Origin: DTU098 sp964498525
Lineage (GTDB): Bacteria; Bacillota; Desulfotomaculia; Desulfotomaculales; Pelotomaculaceae
Length of the DNA: 64,000 nt
Reading direction: 5' to 3'
NCBI GenBank assembly: GCA_964498525.1
Contig: CAZCGU010000002.1
Coordinates: 248,001 to 312,000 of the forward strand
The notes beneath the pieces are model-generated. The model worked only from the letters and a program-made list of their open reading frames with translations, made no database searches and had not been told where the DNA came from. Shown here piece by piece: positions 53,478 to 60,943 of the stretch (within the stretch, counting starts at the first letter, position 1; each line of letters starts with the position of its first letter). The position numbers were made by a program, and so were the translations under genes.

Positions 53478-55288
53478 CTTGATTCCTCCCTGATAGCGTT
53501 TGACGGGCAAATCTGTGCACAGATACCGCACCCGTAACAGCTTTTTGATATTTCAGGCTTTCCTTCCTTCCTGCCGATGGCTGGGCAACCCAGATCTTCA
53601 AGGCATAGACCGCATTCCGTACAGCTCAGTTGGTCGATTGTATAAGCCCTTTTTTTCTTCACCAGGGCAACGCACTCCCGCTTCATGATTACCACGGCGG
53701 GACCTGGATAAGCCAGGGCAGCCCTGGCTGCTTCAGTGGATGCGGGCAGGTCGTAGGGGTCAACTTCACGGACGAATTTTACTCCGCAAGCCCTGGCCAG
53801 CCCGGCAATGTCCACGGGGATTCCCTGTTCACCGGCAGCGGTGCGGCCAACACCCGGGTGGGGCTGGTGCCCGGTCATGGCAGTGGTACTATTATCCAGA
53901 ACCACCAGGGTAACCTCAGCCTTGTTGTAAACCGTATTAATCAGGCCGGGGATGCCGCTATGAAAAAAGGTCGAGTCGCCCAAAAAGGCCACCTGTTTGC
54001 GATGGGGTTCCACCCTGTGCAGCCCCGCAGCGATGGTGATGCCGGCGCCCATACAAAGGCAGGTGTCCACCGCGTTTAAAGGCGCCATGGCGCCCAGGGT
54101 ATAGCAGCCGATATCCCCGGAAAAGATCGCGTCCGTTCCCCGGGCCGCCTCTTTAAAGGCATAAAAGGAGGCGCGGTGCGGACAGCCGGCACAAAGGACA
54201 GGGGGGCGCAGGGGCAGCTCCGGGGCAGGTTCCGCCGTTTCCAGCCCGGCTGAGGGAATTTCCAGGAAGTTTTCCAGAATGGTTTTTACTTTATCAGTGT
54301 TTAACTCGCCCTCCCTTGGAACCAGGCGGTCGTTTTTACCGGATATACCGGTCAAAAGCTTGCTGCGCCAGGCCATGGCAATGACCTGATCCTCCACGGC
54401 GGGTTCCTGTTCTTCTACCACAAGAACCCTTTTAACCCTGGTTAAAAAGTCCAGGACCGGCCTGACAGGAAGGGGAAAGGGGGCGCCGATTTTCAAAACA
54501 GGGAGGTTAAGCCAGGACATTCCCAGGGCTTCCCTCACGTAATTATAACTGACACCGCAGGCGATAATCCCGGCTGGAACCTGCTCACCGATACCCTGGA
54601 TGTTAACCAGCCGGTTGAATCCCGACTCTTCCAGCAGCTCCCGGGCCACTTCTTGCTGCTGGTTCAGCCAGATATGCCTGCGGGCGGCCAGGCCGGGCAA
54701 AATAACCCAATCTGGACTTTTTTCAAAACCGGAAGCAGGGCGGGATTTTTCCCCGGCATCCGCCACTTCGATGTCCTGGCAAGCGTGGCAGGTCCGGGTA
54801 GTGGGCCGCAGGATTACCGGCAGGTTTAATTTTTCCGAAAGCTCAAAGGCGTATTTAACCATCTCTTTGGCCTCGGCCGGGGTTGCCGGGTCCAGGACGG
54901 GGAGTTTGGCCAAACGCGCAAAGAGCCGGGTGTCCTGTTCGTTCTGGGAACTATGGGGTCCCGGGTCATCCGCCACGACCAGTACCAGCCCGCCTTTGAC
55001 GCCGATGTAGGCCAGGGTCATCAGCGGGTCGGCTGCAACATTGAGTCCCACCTGCTTCATGGTGACGATGGCCCGGGCGCCGGCGTAAGAAGCCCCGGCG
55101 GCTGTTTCCAGGGCAGCTTTCTCATTGATTGACCACTCCACGTAAAAGCCCTTTTCCCCCGCCAGACGGGCCAGGGTTGAGATGACTTCGGATGAAGGTG
55201 TGCCGGGGTAACCGGCTGCCACCTGGACTCCGGCTTCTGCGGCGCCGTAGGCAATTGCTTCATTGCCCATCAACAATTTTAAACTCAA
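53474..55288 (-). CDS. iorA: Indolepyruvate ferredoxin oxidoreductase, alpha subunit
   Basis: 604 residues: an N-terminal pyrimidine-binding domain (GNEAIAYGAAEAGVQVAAGY), a TPP-binding segment (CPHRASFYAF; GDIGCYTLG; GDSTFFHSGIPG) and a C-terminal double [4Fe-4S] ferredoxin (CTECGLCLEDLGCP, CYGCGICAQICP). TTG 55288 follows AGGAGGAG. Upstream lies a structured leader ending in a terminator hairpin only 20 bases before the start, so attenuation is likely. Aryl-acetyl-CoA produced here could feed ATP synthesis by the ADP-forming synthetase at 23 kb. Confidence 0.95.
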   Translation of the reverse strand: MSLKLLMGNEAIAYGAAEAGVQVAAGYPGTPSSEVISTLARLAGEKGFYVEWSINEKAALETAAGASYAGARAIVTMKQVGLNVAADPLMTLAYIGVKGGLVLVVADDPGPHSSQNEQDTRLFARLAKLPVLDPATPAEAKEMVKYAFELSEKLNLPVILRPTTRTCHACQDIEVADAGEKSRPASGFEKSPDWVILPGLAARRHIWLNQQQEVARELLEESGFNRLVNIQGIGEQVPAGIIACGVSYNYVREALGMSWLNLPVLKIGAPFPLPVRPVLDFLTRVKRVLVVEEQEPAVEDQVIAMAWRSKLLTGISGKNDRLVPREGELNTDKVKTILENFLEIPSAGLETAEPAPELPLRPPVLCAGCPHRASFYAFKEAARGTDAIFSGDIGCYTLGAMAPLNAVDTCLCMGAGITIAAGLHRVEPHRKQVAFLGDSTFFHSGIPGLINTVYNKAEVTLVVLDNSTTAMTGHQPHPGVGRTAAGEQGIPVDIAGLARACGVKFVREVDPYDLPASTEAARAALAYPGPAVVIMKRECVALVKKKRAYTIDQLSCTECGLCLEDLGCPAIGRKEGKPEISKSCYGCGICAQICPSNAIREESR

Positions 55289-55308
55289 TTCTGCTCCTCC
55301 TATAGAAT

Positions 55309-55454
55309 AAAAAATAAAAACGGGCAAAGAGCCCGTTATTAATAAGACCATCTCCACTGGTTTATCCCTGGCTAAGCTCCTCTGAACAATTCTCAGCTTT
55401 TTAAGTTGTCGAGTTTATACGACAAATCTCCACAAACTACGCTTTCCTGGTAAC
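55309..55454 (-). promoter_or_regulatory. Structured leader with attenuator terminator upstream of iorA
   Basis: On the minus strand a leader of about 145 nt folds into at least two upstream hairpins (TTGTCG/CGACAA at 55425-55406; AAG-CTGA/TCAG...CTT at 55399-55374) and ends in AACGGGC/GCCCGTT followed by a T-rich tract (55337-55309), a Rho-independent terminator placed just before the iorA ribosome site. The segment AGGAGC upstream can pair with GCTCTT in the terminator, a possible antiterminator. I could not assign it to a known riboswitch or T-box. Confidence 0.6.
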
Positions 55455-55483
55455 ATTTTAGCACAAGAGGCACTGCTTGTCAC
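55455..55483 (-). promoter_or_regulatory. Sigma-A-like promoter of iorAB-paaK
   Basis: On the minus strand GTGACA (55483-55478), 17 bases and TAAAAT (55460-55455). One mismatch in each hexamer. It places the transcription start about 160 bases before iorA, consistent with the leader. Confidence 0.65.
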
Positions 55484-55674
55484 GGTTCTTTTCCATCCAT
55501 TGTATTTGTCTGTGGCTCGCCTAAAACCGCCCTCCGGCAGCCCTTGCCGCCGCCGCACGGGGTATAGGGCGGAGGCGCCGCCGCGCCGTCAATTTTCCAA
55601 AAGCAGGGATGGGACTGCGATCGGCCCGATTGTAATTTTGCAAGCTAACAGCACTGCGAAATCAGCCTCCCAAA

Positions 55675-55700
55675 GCAGGCCCGGTTGCAACCGGGCCTGC
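55675..55700. repeat. Perfect 26-base palindrome
   Basis: The halves GCAGGCCCGGTTG and CAACCGGGCCTGC are exact reverse complements with no spacer. It lies downstream of the LD-carboxypeptidase gene and upstream of the iorA promoter. There is no strong T-run on either side, so it is an imperfect terminator or a protein-binding palindrome. A GC-rich block with CCTCCG/CGGAGG complementarity lies at about 55530-55575. Confidence 0.6.
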
Positions 55701-55758
55701 CCAATTCTTTCGGTGATATTGCTAAAGACTATTAAAAACAATTTTTGTTACAGTGGCC

Positions 55759-56700
55759 TTACCTGATTATAGCTGCTTCCGTAATTAAAAGGAGGCAGTT
55801 ACCCGCATCCATTTCTGCCTTAACCCCCAGAGGAAGGGTAGCCTTGCGGGCCATGTGCCCCACCGCCAGGCCGTAAAAACAGGGGACTTTAAGCCCCCCC
55901 AGGGTTTCCCGGAGTACTTCCGGGAGGGTGAAGGATTCCATTCCCTTTGCCGGATCACATCTGATAAATTCCCCCAAAACGATGCCAGCCGCGACCTGGA
56001 GTTTTCCAGCCAGCCACAGCTGGCAGAGCATGCGGTCCACCCGGTAGGGCGCTTCGTCAACTTCTTCCAGGAAGAGGATATAGCCCCGGGTGTCGATCTC
56101 ATAGGGTGTACCCAGGGTTGCCGTTATCAGCGTAAGATTGCCACCTACCAGGCGCCCCCGGGCCCGCCCGGGATTAATCACCCCTGCCTTGCCCTCCGCC
56201 AGGGGGATCACACCCAGGGGGCGGGGATTGGTCAAAGCCCTGTAAAACTGCCTGAGCAGGGGGCCGTTACCGGTATTGCCGAAATCGGGGGCCAGCATGG
56301 GACCCGAGAAGGTAACCAGCCCGGTATTTTTCCAGATAGCCAGCTGCAGGGCGGTAATGTCGCTGTACCCCACCAGCACTTTAGGGTTTTTTTGGATCGC
56401 CCGGTAATCTATCCGGTGCAGGAGCCGCATGCTGCCGTAGCCGCCGCGCAGACAGAGTATCCCGTCTATACCCGGGTCCAGAAACATGGCCCTGATATCG
56501 GCGGCCCGATCCGGATCGGTTCCGGCCAGGTACTTGTTTTTGTCCAGGGCGTGCCGCCCCAGAACAACCCTGAAACCAAGCCCCTCCAGGACCCGAATTC
56601 CTTCTTCAATACACGCGGGGCAGGCGGCAGGGCTTGCCGGAGCGATGATCCCCAGTGTTGAACCGGGAACAAGGGCAAATGGTTTTTTATAAATACCAAT
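55759..56700 (-). CDS. LD-carboxypeptidase (S66 family) with apparent ATT start
   Basis: 313 residues if read from ATT 56700. The N-terminus PGSTLGIIAPASP, GLGFRVVLGRHAL and the nucleophile Ser113 in VLVGYSDITAL, followed by LEEVDEAPYRVDRML and AVGHMARKATLPLG, match MurNAc-tetrapeptide carboxypeptidases that recycle peptidoglycan. In this frame a TAA at 56715-56713 lies just upstream and no ATG, GTG or TTG occurs until ATG 56487, deep inside the fold. ATT 56700 follows GGAGG by six bases. Either ATT is the start or one base is miscalled. Confidence 0.85.
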   Translation of the reverse strand: MGIYKKPFALVPGSTLGIIAPASPAACPACIEEGIRVLEGLGFRVVLGRHALDKNKYLAGTDPDRAADIRAMFLDPGIDGILCLRGGYGSMRLLHRIDYRAIQKNPKVLVGYSDITALQLAIWKNTGLVTFSGPMLAPDFGNTGNGPLLRQFYRALTNPRPLGVIPLAEGKAGVINPGRARGRLVGGNLTLITATLGTPYEIDTRGYILFLEEVDEAPYRVDRMLCQLWLAGKLQVAAGIVLGEFIRCDPAKGMESFTLPEVLRETLGGLKVPCFYGLAVGHMARKATLPLGVKAEMDAGNCLLLITEAAIIR

Positions 56701-56826
56701 CCCCGCCCTCCATTATTTTTGTGTTTTTGTTTTTACCTATATGTATGTTAAGGTTTTTCGGAATGACTTGGTATATAATAGCTTAACGGGACAGCCGAAT
56801 TCATTTTAGATAGGGGAGTTGCGGAC

Positions 56827-57114
56827 ATGTCTGCTGTCAGGGTTTCTGTAATCATAAATGGGAGGGTCCAGGGGGTTTACTTCCGCTCGGAAACGCGGGA
56901 ACAAGCCCTTGGGCTGGGCGTAAAGGGCTGGGTGAGAAACAGGCGGGACGGGGCGGTTGAAGGTGTCTTTGAGGGGGAGAGGAAAAGCGTGGAAAAACTT
57001 TTGGAGTGGTGCCGCCAGGGGCCTCCCGCCGCGGAAGTGACGGAAGTGCAGGCGCAGTGGGAAGAGCTGTCGGACAACAGCAGTGATTTTTCCGGATTCA
57101 GGATCAGGTTTTAA
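56827..57114 (+). CDS. acyP: Acylphosphatase
   Basis: 95 residues with catalytic Arg20 (VQGVYFR) and Asn38 (GWVRNRRDGAVEG), and the C-terminal SGFRIRF. Hydrolyses acyl phosphates such as carbamoyl or 1,3-bisphosphoglycerate. ATG 56827 follows GGGGAG, and a TATAAT at 56773-56778 is a likely -10. Three bases separate it from the next gene. Confidence 0.96.
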   Translation: MSAVRVSVIINGRVQGVYFRSETREQALGLGVKGWVRNRRDGAVEGVFEGERKSVEKLLEWCRQGPPAAEVTEVQAQWEELSDNSSDFSGFRIRF

Positions 57115-57117
57115 ACC

Positions 57118-58080
57118 ATGCTGAACATACATAAAATTGCTGTCCCCACGCCTTACCCGGTTGGTCCCGTCAACTGTTATTTAATCAAAAACCGCCCCTA
57201 TACGCTGGTCGATCCCGGACCGGCATACCCAGCGGCCCAAAATGCCCTTCTGGAAGGCCTGGGGACCCTGGGTATCACCCCGGCGGATCTGGCCAGAGTG
57301 GTGCTCACCCACAGCCACTCCGACCACAGCGGTTTGGCCCGGTGGCTCAGCGCGAAGGCGGATGTGCCTGTATACGTGCACCGGCTGGAGCGCCGGAAGC
57401 TCAGGCCGGATTATAAATATTACGGGGAAAGGCTTCTTTTTTTAAGGCAGTCCGGCTTGCCTGGAGAGGTCCTGAAGGAAATCTTCGAGGATGCCGATCC
57501 CCTGGAGATGCCGGTATTAAACGGCCGGGTGGAAGAGGTGGAAGGCGGGGAAGTGCTGGACTTTGACGGAGGCGCCCTGGGTATCCTGCACCTGCCGGGT
57601 CATGCCGGCGGCCATATCTGTCTTCATGATGCGGAACAAGGTAATCTTTTTTCAGGTGACTTCCTTCTCCAACACATTACCCCCAACCCTGTTATGGAGG
57701 CCGATCCGGCTGACCCAAACCGGAGGCTGCCTGTTTTAGCCCAGTACCTGGACGGCTTGGATCTGCTAAAAACCCTTGACCTGCGGCTAATTTGGCCCGG
57801 GCATGGGCAAAATATAGTAAATATAAAGGAAGCTATTACCAGGGGAATCAAGCATCACGAACGCCGTCTGGAAGCAATCACCGGGTTATTGGAAGATGAC
57901 AGCCGAAACGCCTATCAGGTCATGCGGCTATTTTACCCTAAAATCAAGGGTTTTCAGGTTTTTCTGGGCATCTCGGAAATTTTTGCGCACCTCGATTACC
58001 TCGTCGCCGGAGGGCGGGTCAACCGGGAGGATCACAAAGGCGTATCCTTTTACCGGAAAGCTGGTTCCCTGCGGCTTTAA
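57118..58080 (+). CDS. MBL-fold metallohydrolase (glyoxalase II/LACTB2-like)
   Basis: 320 residues. Zn ligands His65, His67, Asp69 and His70 in THSHSDHSG, then LHLPGHAGGHICLHD, FSGDFLLQHI and WPGHGQ. The C-terminal 90 residues (HHERRLEAITGLL onward) form a winged-helix-like tail as in LACTB2-type proteins. The substrate is not evident. Coupled to acyP. Confidence 0.88.
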   Translation: MLNIHKIAVPTPYPVGPVNCYLIKNRPYTLVDPGPAYPAAQNALLEGLGTLGITPADLARVVLTHSHSDHSGLARWLSAKADVPVYVHRLERRKLRPDYKYYGERLLFLRQSGLPGEVLKEIFEDADPLEMPVLNGRVEEVEGGEVLDFDGGALGILHLPGHAGGHICLHDAEQGNLFSGDFLLQHITPNPVMEADPADPNRRLPVLAQYLDGLDLLKTLDLRLIWPGHGQNIVNIKEAITRGIKHHERRLEAITGLLEDDSRNAYQVMRLFYPKIKGFQVFLGISEIFAHLDYLVAGGRVNREDHKGVSFYRKAGSLRL

Positions 58081-58169
58081 CACAACAAGTACACTGTGGT
58101 AGAATACAGGCAGTTGTTGAGCCAAGCCATTTATTTGATCTGCTGCTATGATCTGAGGAGGTTGCCCTG

Positions 58170-59555
58170 TTGAATTTGAGGCTATCCCTGGCCATTCTGG
58201 CCGGGAAGTTCACGGCAATGGTCAGCAGGATCCACGGGCATAAGGGGTCCTCGCTGCCCGGTATGGTTGCCCGCAAAATCTATCCCGGCGCCCTGCGGGA
58301 CCTTGCTGCCCAGGTTAGCAGGGGCGTCCTCGTCGTAAGCGGGACGAACGGTAAAACCACCACCACAAATATGCTGACCGGAATCTTGAGTGAAGCCGGC
58401 TACAGGGTATCTTCCAACCTGGAGGGGGCCAACCTGATCACTGGTGTTACCACGAGCCTGGTCAGGGATGCGGGCATTAGGGGAAAACTCCCATGTGATT
58501 ACGCGGTTCTGGAAGTGGATGAAGCTTCAATGCCCCGGGTACTAAGGGAAGTAAAGGCGGATGTGGTGATTATAACTAATATCTTCCGGGACCAGCTGGA
58601 CCGCTACTGGGAATTGGATAAAACAACAGGTGCTATCCGCGAGGGACTGGGGCAACAAAAACAAGTAACCCTGATCCTCAATGCGGACGATCCCCTGGCA
58701 GCCCAGTTTCAAAGGATAACTGGCTTTCCGGCGGTTTTTTACGGCCTGGGCGCCGGCGCCCGGGCCACAGGGGACAACGCTGGCAGCCAGGCCAGGGAAG
58801 GCAGATTCTGTCCCTTCTGCGGTGATGCCCTGATTTACGATTATTTCCACTACAGCCAGTTGGGGCAGTACCACTGCCCGGGATGTGATTTTGACAGACC
58901 CGGCCCGCAAGTGGAGGCCTTCGAACCGCAGGTTGAGGAGGGGCGGGTCCGCTGCCGTCTTGTTTTTAACGGGCGGGAGGCTGAACTTATCCTTCAGGTC
59001 CGGGGCCTCTATAACCTTTACAACGCTGTGGCGGCCTTTTCCGCCGGACTCCACCTGGGCCTTGACGTTCCCGGGATGCTGGAAAGCCTTGGCCGCTACC
59101 GGCCTATTACCGGCCGGATGGAGGAATTTAATTACAAGGGGAAGCCGGCCTACCTTAATTTGGTTAAAAACCCCGCCGGGTTTAACGAGGGTCTGGCGGC
59201 GCTGTGCGCCGGCAAGGGCAGTAAGGATGTCTTTATCGCCATCAACGATAATGATGCCGATGGCAGGGATATCTCCTGGCTCTGGGATGTGGATTTCGAA
59301 ATGCTGGGCAGGGACCACCGGCCCTATAACTGTTTTATCTGCTGCGGACTGCGGGGCGAGGAAATGGCTGTTCGTTTAAAATACGCCGGTGTGCCCATTG
59401 AAAAAATAATTGTGGATGCCGATGTGACCAGGGCCATAAAAAGCACTCTTGCCGGCGGCGCCGGATCGGCCTACCTTTTTTCCACCTATACAGCCCTGTG
59501 GCCTATTCAAAGGATTATTAAAACACTTGCCCTGGAAGGGGGCGCCGCCAGGTGA
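58170..59555 (+). CDS. murT: Lipid II isoglutaminyl synthase subunit MurT
   Basis: 461 residues, a Mur-ligase-like ATPase (SGTNGKTTTTNMLTGIL near residue 56, VLEVDEAS) with an inserted four-Cys zinc ribbon (CPFCG ... CPGCDFD) and a C-terminal domain (NPAGFNEGLAAL, INDNDADGRDISWLWD). With GatD it amidates D-Glu in lipid II. TTG 58170 follows GAGGAGG. Its stop overlaps the GTG of gatD (GTGA). Confidence 0.94.
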   Translation: MNLRLSLAILAGKFTAMVSRIHGHKGSSLPGMVARKIYPGALRDLAAQVSRGVLVVSGTNGKTTTTNMLTGILSEAGYRVSSNLEGANLITGVTTSLVRDAGIRGKLPCDYAVLEVDEASMPRVLREVKADVVIITNIFRDQLDRYWELDKTTGAIREGLGQQKQVTLILNADDPLAAQFQRITGFPAVFYGLGAGARATGDNAGSQAREGRFCPFCGDALIYDYFHYSQLGQYHCPGCDFDRPGPQVEAFEPQVEEGRVRCRLVFNGREAELILQVRGLYNLYNAVAAFSAGLHLGLDVPGMLESLGRYRPITGRMEEFNYKGKPAYLNLVKNPAGFNEGLAALCAGKGSKDVFIAINDNDADGRDISWLWDVDFEMLGRDHRPYNCFICCGLRGEEMAVRLKYAGVPIEKIIVDADVTRAIKSTLAGGAGSAYLFSTYTALWPIQRIIKTLALEGGAAR

Positions 59556-60283
59556 TTCGTGTCTGCCACCTTTACCCGGATCTGCTGAATCTCTATGGGG
59601 ACCGGGGTAACGTCATAGCCTTCCGGCAGCGCTGCCAGTGGAGGGATCTTCCTGTTTACATCCATTCCTCAAACCTGGGGGAAAGGGTTGATTTTTCAAA
59701 ATACGATTTCGTTTTCCTGGGCGGCGGATCGGACAGGGAGCAAACCCTTATTTCCGCCGATTTGATGCAGCACAGGGATGAGTTTGCGGCTGCCATTGAG
59801 GGCGGGCTGGTTGTCCTGGCCATATGCGGCGGTTACCAATTACTTGGTTCCCACTATTTAAGTCCCGGTGGTGAAAACATCCCGGGCCTGGGTATCCTGG
59901 ACTTTTATACAAAGGCCGGCGATCAACGCCTGGTAGGCAACGTGGTTGTGGAGATGGAATTAAACAGCAGCCTTTGTAAAGTGGTGGGCTTTGAGAATCA
60001 TTCCGGCGCTACCTTCCTGGGGGACGTCAGGCCCCTGGGGAAAGTTCTCGCCGGTAACGGTAACAACGGCCGGGATGGTTTGGAGGGCGTCCGGTACAAG
60101 AATGTCTTTGGTTCCTACCTGCACGGGCCCCTCCTGCCAAAAAACGTGAGGCTGACCGACCACCTGATTGGTCTTTGTCTGGAAAGGCGCGGCCTCAAAA
60201 ATGAATTAAAGCCCCTTGACGACAGTTTGGAAAACCGCGCCTGCGAGGTTATGCTTTCCCGCCTGGGATTGTTTAAGAGATGA
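59552..60283 (+). CDS. gatD: Lipid II isoglutaminyl synthase subunit GatD
   Basis: 243-residue class I glutamine amidotransferase that supplies ammonia to MurT. Nucleophile Cys92 in LAICGGYQLLG and His191 in GSYLHGPLLPKN. The GTG start overlaps murT by 4 bases, so the two subunits are made together. Confidence 0.95.
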   Translation: MIRVCHLYPDLLNLYGDRGNVIAFRQRCQWRDLPVYIHSSNLGERVDFSKYDFVFLGGGSDREQTLISADLMQHRDEFAAAIEGGLVVLAICGGYQLLGSHYLSPGGENIPGLGILDFYTKAGDQRLVGNVVVEMELNSSLCKVVGFENHSGATFLGDVRPLGKVLAGNGNNGRDGLEGVRYKNVFGSYLHGPLLPKNVRLTDHLIGLCLERRGLKNELKPLDDSLENRACEVMLSRLGLFKR

Positions 60284-60432
60284 ATTATCAGCCGGATAAA
60301 TTCACAGTTATTTGTTTTGCTTATATAAATCTTCTTTAGGTCTTATATTTCCATTTCAATTTCAGACGTTTCCGGCTACAATATAGGCATGAATAAAGAA
60401 TCCTGTATACAAGAAGCAGGAGGTGCTGATTC

Positions 60433-60555
60433 ATGCAGTATATAATAACCTGGTCTGAGGGCGAAGAAGTTTGCTATCGTTTTGTATCGGAGGAAGAACT
60501 AAAAGATCTGGTTGAAGACGATAAAGAATACATCATTGCGGGATTGCCCAACTAG
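60433..60555 (+). CDS. 40-residue acidic mini-protein
   Basis: ATG 60433 follows AGGAGGTG at 8 bases. The product starts MQYIITWSEGEEVCYRF and ends KEYIIAGLPN: a beta-strand-like start, an acidic EEELKDLVEDD helix and a second strand. A terminator with a GAAA tetraloop follows about 120 bases later, and TACAAT at 60376 is a plausible -10, so it looks like a complete transcription unit. The function is unknown. Confidence 0.6.
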   Translation: MQYIITWSEGEEVCYRFVSEEELKDLVEDDKEYIIAGLPN

Positions 60556-60674
60556 CCCTGGGCTGCCGGATTATGGAACAGGATAGGTCGTTAGTTAGAC
60601 CAATGTCTGTTTAATCTGCCTAGATTTAATGCCCGTCATCATTCGGGCAAACTATCTTAATATATTTTGTTAAC

Positions 60675-60700
60675 GGTCACTGGAAACAGTGGCCTTTTTT
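60675..60700 (+). terminator. Intrinsic terminator with GNRA tetraloop
   Basis: GGTCACTG-GAAA-CAGTGGCC followed by six T. Ends the mini-gene transcript. The 243 bases from here to prkA hold a TATAAT (60868-60873) without a clear -35; no SigE-type promoter match was convincing. Confidence 0.92.
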
Positions 60701-60943
60701 CTTTGTCCTCAATAACCTGGTATTAACCCCGCCAGGCGGCGGAAAAAGATGGGGGGCGCATCCCCAAAAGCTTCCGAAGTTGCCCGGGCAGGCCGGGAAT
60801 TAGACAAATAGCGCCAATGATGACTTATTAAGACTGGAGCTGCCATTCTTATTTTTGCGGCGCCGCATATAATGTAATATTCATTTTTACCATAAGCAAG
60901 ACAAAGCATACAGGCTTAAGCCAATAAAAGGGGTGATGCGCAT

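Noticed and set aside
55330..55440. Resemblance of the iorA leader to a TPP riboswitch (CTGAGA and a GGATAA...CCAG stretch)
   Set aside because: The conserved core order and closing stems of the thi-box are not met; the similarity seems fortuitous, so it is left unassigned.
55500..55766. 88-codon plus-strand frame in the iorA upstream region
   Set aside because: It crosses the palindrome and the GC-rich block, with no ribosome site or motif.
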